The notes below the pieces were generated by a model. The model was not told the origin of the DNA. It saw only the letters and a list, made by a program, of their open reading frames with translations, and did not search any database. The translations under genes were made by a program, and so were the position numbers. Shown piece by piece: positions 16,407 through 19,412 of a DNA stretch of 19,412 bases. Within the stretch, counting starts at the first letter, position 1; each line of letters begins with the position of its first letter. The stretch comes from an uncultured Burkholderiales bacterium (GTDB lineage Bacteria; Pseudomonadota; Gammaproteobacteria; Burkholderiales; Burkholderiaceae_C). The stretch covers positions 1 through 19,412 of the forward strand of contig CALBSC010000024.1 in assembly GCA_937927685.1 (NCBI GenBank), written 5' to 3'.

Positions 16407-17453
16407 TCAGGCGATGGCGAGGACAGCCTGGGCGTTGCGGCGGTTGGTGGACAGCGCGCAGCGGAGGTTGACCATCGCGTACATCGCCAGCACGTCGTGC
16501 GGGCGGATGGGGGTCACGATGTCCATGTCATCGTCGCGGTACTTCATGTGCTTGGTGTTCAGGAAGTAGCAGCGCTTCTCCCATTGCACGGTCGGAGTGG
16601 TCAGGGCATCCAGTTCCTCGAACTGCGGGTCCCAGATGATTTCCACGCCCTTGAAGTACAGGCCGGTGTTCACGCCGTTGCCGACGCCTGCGTCCAGCTT
16701 CTTCACAGAGCCCGCGTCGGCGTTGTTCGTGACGACGATTTCCTTGCGGTATGCGTCGATGAACTTGCCGCCGGCCAGGATGAAGTTGGGGCTGCCACCG
16801 TTCTTGATGCAACGACGCCAGCCGGTTTCCATGGCCTGCGCCAGCGTGCCCACCGTGCCGGTCTGGATGCCGGTCGCGGCATGGTTACGCCAGTAGGTCG
16901 CGGTCGCGCCGTCCAGGCCACCCACAACGCCAGTGGCGGGAGCGATGGAAACCAGCGTGTCCAGGCCAGCAACAGCGTCGGCGTCTTGCGTGCCGTCGCG
17001 GTGCAGCTCCAGGTCCAGCTTCTGCATGAAGCCTTCGCGCAGGGATTCCATCTGCTCGTCCAGCAGGTTCAGCAGTTGGACCTTCTCGTTCTGCTCCAGC
17101 TTGAACGCGCCGCGCTCGCCTTCGCGCACCTTGATACCGGCACCGAACAGACGGTCATAGTCGATGTACAGGCCATCGACGGCACGACGCCAGGGGAAGG
17201 CGGCTTGCTCGGTCGTGTTGCGCTTGTTGAACGAAACCGCCTCTTCGCCGTAGGCCCAGGCGAAATTGCTGCCGTAGGTCTTGCGAACGTTCTCGACGAC
17301 GTTCTGCTTGGCACCCAGGAAGGTCTTGCGGCCTTCCATGAGCTTCTTCAGAAGGGGGCGCTCCGTGGCGATCTGGTCCACGGGCATGTTGCGCAGGTAC
17401 TCGTCCAAGGAAACCTTGGCCAACTCCTGCAAGTCTTGATTGGAAATGGGCAT
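16407..17453 (-). CDS. Major capsid protein (348 aa)
   Basis: This is likely the HK97-fold shell protein. Its length (348) is close to the 335 residues of epsilon15 gp7. An N-terminal helix (LQELAKVSLDEYLRNM) leads to an early-loop region with WRRAVDGLYIDYDRLFGA, then a long helix (LLNLLDEQMESLREGF), a domain with YFKGVEIIWDPQFEEL, and a C-terminal part ending VNLRCALSTNRRNAQAVLAI. I recognise the pattern of epsilon15/BPP-1-type coat proteins. GGAG lies 8 nt before the ATG at 17453. A staple-like protein lies upstream in the transcript, as expected for this capsid type. It is followed by a strong hairpin terminator. Family assignment is by eye. Confidence 0.85.
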   Translation of the reverse strand: MPISNQDLQELAKVSLDEYLRNMPVDQIATERPLLKKLMEGRKTFLGAKQNVVENVRKTYGSNFAWAYGEEAVSFNKRNTTEQAAFPWRRAVDGLYIDYDRLFGAGIKVREGERGAFKLEQNEKVQLLNLLDEQMESLREGFMQKLDLELHRDGTQDADAVAGLDTLVSIAPATGVVGGLDGATATYWRNHAATGIQTGTVGTLAQAMETGWRRCIKNGGSPNFILAGGKFIDAYRKEIVVTNNADAGSVKKLDAGVGNGVNTGLYFKGVEIIWDPQFEELDALTTPTVQWEKRCYFLNTKHMKYRDDDMDIVTPIRPHDVLAMYAMVNLRCALSTNRRNAQAVLAIA

Positions 17454-17758
17454 GTCGCTGCTCCGAAATGAAAGGTTTGAGAAACACCTTCCACACCGTC
17501 CACGGCAGACCCTTCCCGTGCGTTCAGCGCATCAGATTCCCGGCGCGACTCGGGTACGGCTTGATCTGGTGCACTTGGTCCTGGTGGACGCGACCCCACC
17601 GGTGCAGCGACTAATTCGGCGTGTACCGCATCGAGGTACTGGCTGATCCACTGCGGGAGGCGATCCCCGCTTACGCTCATTGCAGACCGGTCAGCACAAA
17701 GATGCGGAACTGGCAGAGAGGATTTTGTGGCCCCGTCAAGCACCCGCCGGATTTTTGT
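17454..17758. other. 305-nt gap upstream of the capsid gene, no convincing gene
   Basis: This is the longest non-coding stretch in the window. A minus-strand frame from ATG 17680 (MSVSGDRLPQWISQ) reads well for about 25 codons, then loses codon bias and runs 106 nt into the capsid gene, so I do not call it a gene. Two weak minus-strand hairpins are visible: GCGGG/CCCGC at 17653-17670, and GGTGG/CCACC near 17583-17600. A TTGACG at 17734-17739 has no matching -10. No tRNA or clear promoter was found. The gap could hold a capsid-gene leader, a promoter of unknown type, or a decayed small gene. Confidence 0.5.
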
Positions 17759-18130
17759 TCACATGCCGCGCATCTTCTGCGCGACTTTGCTCATCGCGCC
17801 GGCCTGGCCCCGCGTCAGCTCGCCTTCATTGACCTCTTCGTCGGTCTCGCCCTCTTCCAGGTCGATGTGCGTGATTTGAAGCTCGACGCTGCGGTTCTCA
17901 GAGCCCTCGGTCGCGGACTGGCGCGAGCCGACTACCTTGGCCTTGGCCTCGAACATGAGTACCGTGCCCACGGCCGGCAGCGCCTTCATGCCCAGCTTCT
18001 CCAGGGTGTCGTTGTTCAGGTCCAGGCGCAGGCCATAGGGATAGCGCTCCTGGTCGGACGAGCCGATGACCATGCTTTCGCTCTTGGCCTTGGCTTCCTT
18101 CTTGGTGATCTTCAGGTCTTTCATGGCCAT
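17759..18130 (-). CDS. Capsid staple-like protein (123 aa)
   Basis: A small protein likely to lock capsid subunits together, like gp10 of epsilon15 or its relatives. The N-terminus is Lys-rich (MAMKDLKITKKEAKAKSE). The middle has RYPYGLRLDLNNDTLEKLG followed by VGTVLMFEAKAKVV, a pattern I associate with staple proteins. It ends in an acidic segment (EEGETDEEVNEGE) and a basic tail. AAAGGAGG 6 nt before ATG 18130 supports that start over a second ATG two codons in. It sits between scaffold and capsid genes. The role is inferred from family resemblance and gene order. Confidence 0.72.
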   Translation of the reverse strand: MAMKDLKITKKEAKAKSESMVIGSSDQERYPYGLRLDLNNDTLEKLGMKALPAVGTVLMFEAKAKVVGSRQSATEGSENRSVELQITHIDLEEGETDEEVNEGELTRGQAGAMSKVAQKMRGM

Positions 18131-18155
18131 GCCTGGCCTCCTTTCGTGCTACGGG

Positions 18156-19316
18156 TCAGATGCCCAGGTTGTCCAGGTGCTGGGCCAGGCGGTCCATCGG
18201 GGAATTTCCCTGCGCGGCAGGCGTGCCAAGTTGTGCGGGACGCGAGCGCAGCGGCTGGGGTTGCGCGCTCGGCGAGGCCTTGGGGACCACGATGCCGTCA
18301 TACATCATCTGGAGCGCGGCGGTCCATTGCTTGGGCTCGAAGGTCTGCACGAAGCGCTGGAGGTTGGCCGGGTTCTGGAAGTGCTCGCCGATGATCTTCA
18401 GGCGTGCGGGATGGTCGGCTTCCTTGGCTCGGGTGGTCAGATAGGCTTCCATCGCACTCGCGGCCGACTGCACGGTCTGGCGGTACTGCTCCTGGCTCTG
18501 TGCACGCTCCGTCTCGGCTTGCTGGCGCTGGGTCAGGTCGGCTTGGGTCTTGCGCAGCTTGGCCAGCTCCAGGGCCTTGTCGCGCGTGATTTCCATGTTC
18601 TCGACAGCGGCCTTCAGGTCGTCATGGCCGGCCAGTAGATCGACGCCTGGCGCTTCCACCCCGAGCTTCTGGTACAGCGCCGCGCGCTGCGTCTCGATCA
18701 TTTCGAGGGCGACGCGGATGTTCTTCTCGTCGTTGGAACTGACCAGGCGGCCGAACTCCAGCGTCTGCGCAAATTCCTGCGCGGACATGCCGGTGGACTT
18801 CACCAGCTCGCGGAACTCGGTGATGTCGGCTTCGAGCTGCTTGCGCTCGGCGAACACCGCCTTGATGCGCTCCTTGCCGCGCTCGGACTTCACGCCCTCC
18901 AGCAGCTCGGCTTCTTCCTGCTCGGGGGTCTTGGGTTGCGCGGCATCGGCGGCAGGCTTGTCGCTTGCGGCCTCGCCTGCGGGCTTGTCGTCGGCCTTGG
19001 GAGCATCGGCAGGCTTGTCGGCCGGCGTCTCGGCAGGCTTGTCGCCGGACAGCTCATCGAGCAGTGCGAGCATCTTTGCGGACTGCGGCTTGTCGGTCGG
19101 CAGGTCCTCGGTGCTCTTGTCGCCTGCGGGTTCCTCGCTGGCGCTGGCCTGCGGATCGGCACCGGTACCGGCGTCATCGTCGCCGGCCGCAGTGCCCGCG
19201 TCATCGGTACCGGAGTCGGTGGACGTGTCGCCCGATGCGCCGCCGCCCAGATCGCCGCCCGCGTCGTCGGCGGGCTTCATCAGGCGGGCAAACATTCGCT
19301 GCTTCCAGAGTGGCAT
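18156..19316 (-). CDS. Scaffold-like head assembly protein (386 aa)
   Basis: This protein probably guides capsid assembly. Residues 15-120 are low-complexity and acidic, rich in Asp, Ala, Thr and Gly, with DKPA repeated several times. Residues 125-280 are highly charged and helical (EEAELLEGVKSERGKERIKA, then ERAQSQEQYRQTV), likely coiled coil. The C-terminus has a Pro/Gln-rich linker and a terminal helix (MDRLAQHLDNLGI), a common place for coat-binding in scaffolds. No cysteine, signal peptide or catalytic motif is visible. AAGGAAA lies upstream of ATG 19316. Its position before staple and capsid genes supports a scaffold, although the sequence is too low in complexity to identify a family. 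Confidence 0.8.
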   Translation of the reverse strand: MPLWKQRMFARLMKPADDAGGDLGGGASGDTSTDSGTDDAGTAAGDDDAGTGADPQASASEEPAGDKSTEDLPTDKPQSAKMLALLDELSGDKPAETPADKPADAPKADDKPAGEAASDKPAADAAQPKTPEQEEAELLEGVKSERGKERIKAVFAERKQLEADITEFRELVKSTGMSAQEFAQTLEFGRLVSSNDEKNIRVALEMIETQRAALYQKLGVEAPGVDLLAGHDDLKAAVENMEITRDKALELAKLRKTQADLTQRQQAETERAQSQEQYRQTVQSAASAMEAYLTTRAKEADHPARLKIIGEHFQNPANLQRFVQTFEPKQWTAALQMMYDGIVVPKASPSAQPQPLRSRPAQLGTPAAQGNSPMDRLAQHLDNLGI

Positions 19317-19346
19317 GGTGGATTTCCTTTGGAGTGGTTGGGGAAC

Positions 19347-19412
19347 TTATGCAGGCAGGCCAGCGGGCAGCCCCGACGGCATGGCCGGGGCTGGCATGGC
19401 GGGAGCCTTGGG
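19347..19412 (-). CDS. C-terminal end of upstream gene (partial), possibly portal
   Basis: Twenty-one codons and a TAA stop (19347-19349) are visible; the rest lies beyond the right edge. The visible end is Pro/Ala/Met-rich (PAMPAPAMPSGLPAG). Phage portal proteins often have such flexible ends and usually lie upstream of the scaffold gene, but too little is visible to be sure. The stop is 30 nt before the scaffold start. Confidence 0.55.
   Translation of the reverse strand, partial: PKAPAMPAPAMPSGLPAGLPA

Noticed and set aside
17711..17739. TTGACG resembling a -35 box
   Set aside because: No acceptable -10 hexamer at 16-18 nt spacing.
17348..17743. A 131-codon minus-strand frame (GTG start) before and into the capsid gene
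   Set aside because: It overlaps the capsid gene by 106 nt, lacks an SD, and codon bias decays after the first part. Kept only as a note on the gap.

Overview
The window is a densely packed block of virion-assembly genes from a tailed phage or prophage, about 60-65% GC, with all genes on the minus strand (transcription runs from right to left). Short gaps, 1-4 nt stop/start overlaps and good Shine-Dalgarno sequences are typical of a phage late operon. Family resemblances (an epsilon15/BPP-1-style capsid protein with a staple-like partner, an adaptor and nozzle pair, a LydA-type holin, and a giant polyvalent protein like those of Bcep22-type phages) point to a short-tailed phage of a high-GC proteobacterium, probably beta- or gammaproteobacterial. 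These assignments come from recognising the sequences by eye, not from a database search.

Layout in transcription order, from the right end. First comes the last codons of an upstream gene (possibly the portal), then a scaffold-like acidic coiled-coil protein, a capsid-staple-like protein, a 305-nt gap with no convincing gene, the major capsid protein, a hairpin terminator and a small head-associated hypothetical protein. Next is a tail-fibre module: a collagen-like fibre with a cysteine-rich C-terminus, an unrecognised 240-residue protein, and a radical SAM/SPASM enzyme translationally coupled to it. After that come a holin, a small hypothetical protein, a tail adaptor, a tail nozzle, a GNAT-fold-like protein, three internal-virion or ejection-type proteins, and a giant protein of more than 2,200 residues that runs off the left edge.

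The most unusual part is the tail-fibre module. All seven cysteines of the 542-residue fibre lie in its last 53 residues, and it ends in five cysteines at alternating positions followed by a terminal Trp. Two genes later in the same operon is a complete radical SAM protein with a CX3CX2C cluster motif and a full SPASM cysteine set, the architecture of peptide-modifying (RiPP) maturases. I infer that the phage may post-translationally modify the tip of its own fibre, for example with thioether crosslinks. Nothing in the sequence proves this.

The giant protein is a polyvalent protein of the kind thought to be injected with phage DNA. In order it carries a ParB/DdrB-like domain, two HExxH zinc-peptidase-like motifs, an ADP-ribosyltransferase-like domain and a helical C-terminal region. 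Inside it, a 51-codon reading frame in another phase has its own Shine-Dalgarno sequence and far stronger codon bias than the surrounding frame over the same bases, suggesting an overlapping gene or a frame switch. No integrase, terminase, polymerase, endolysin, tRNA, reverse transcriptase or CRISPR array is visible in the window.
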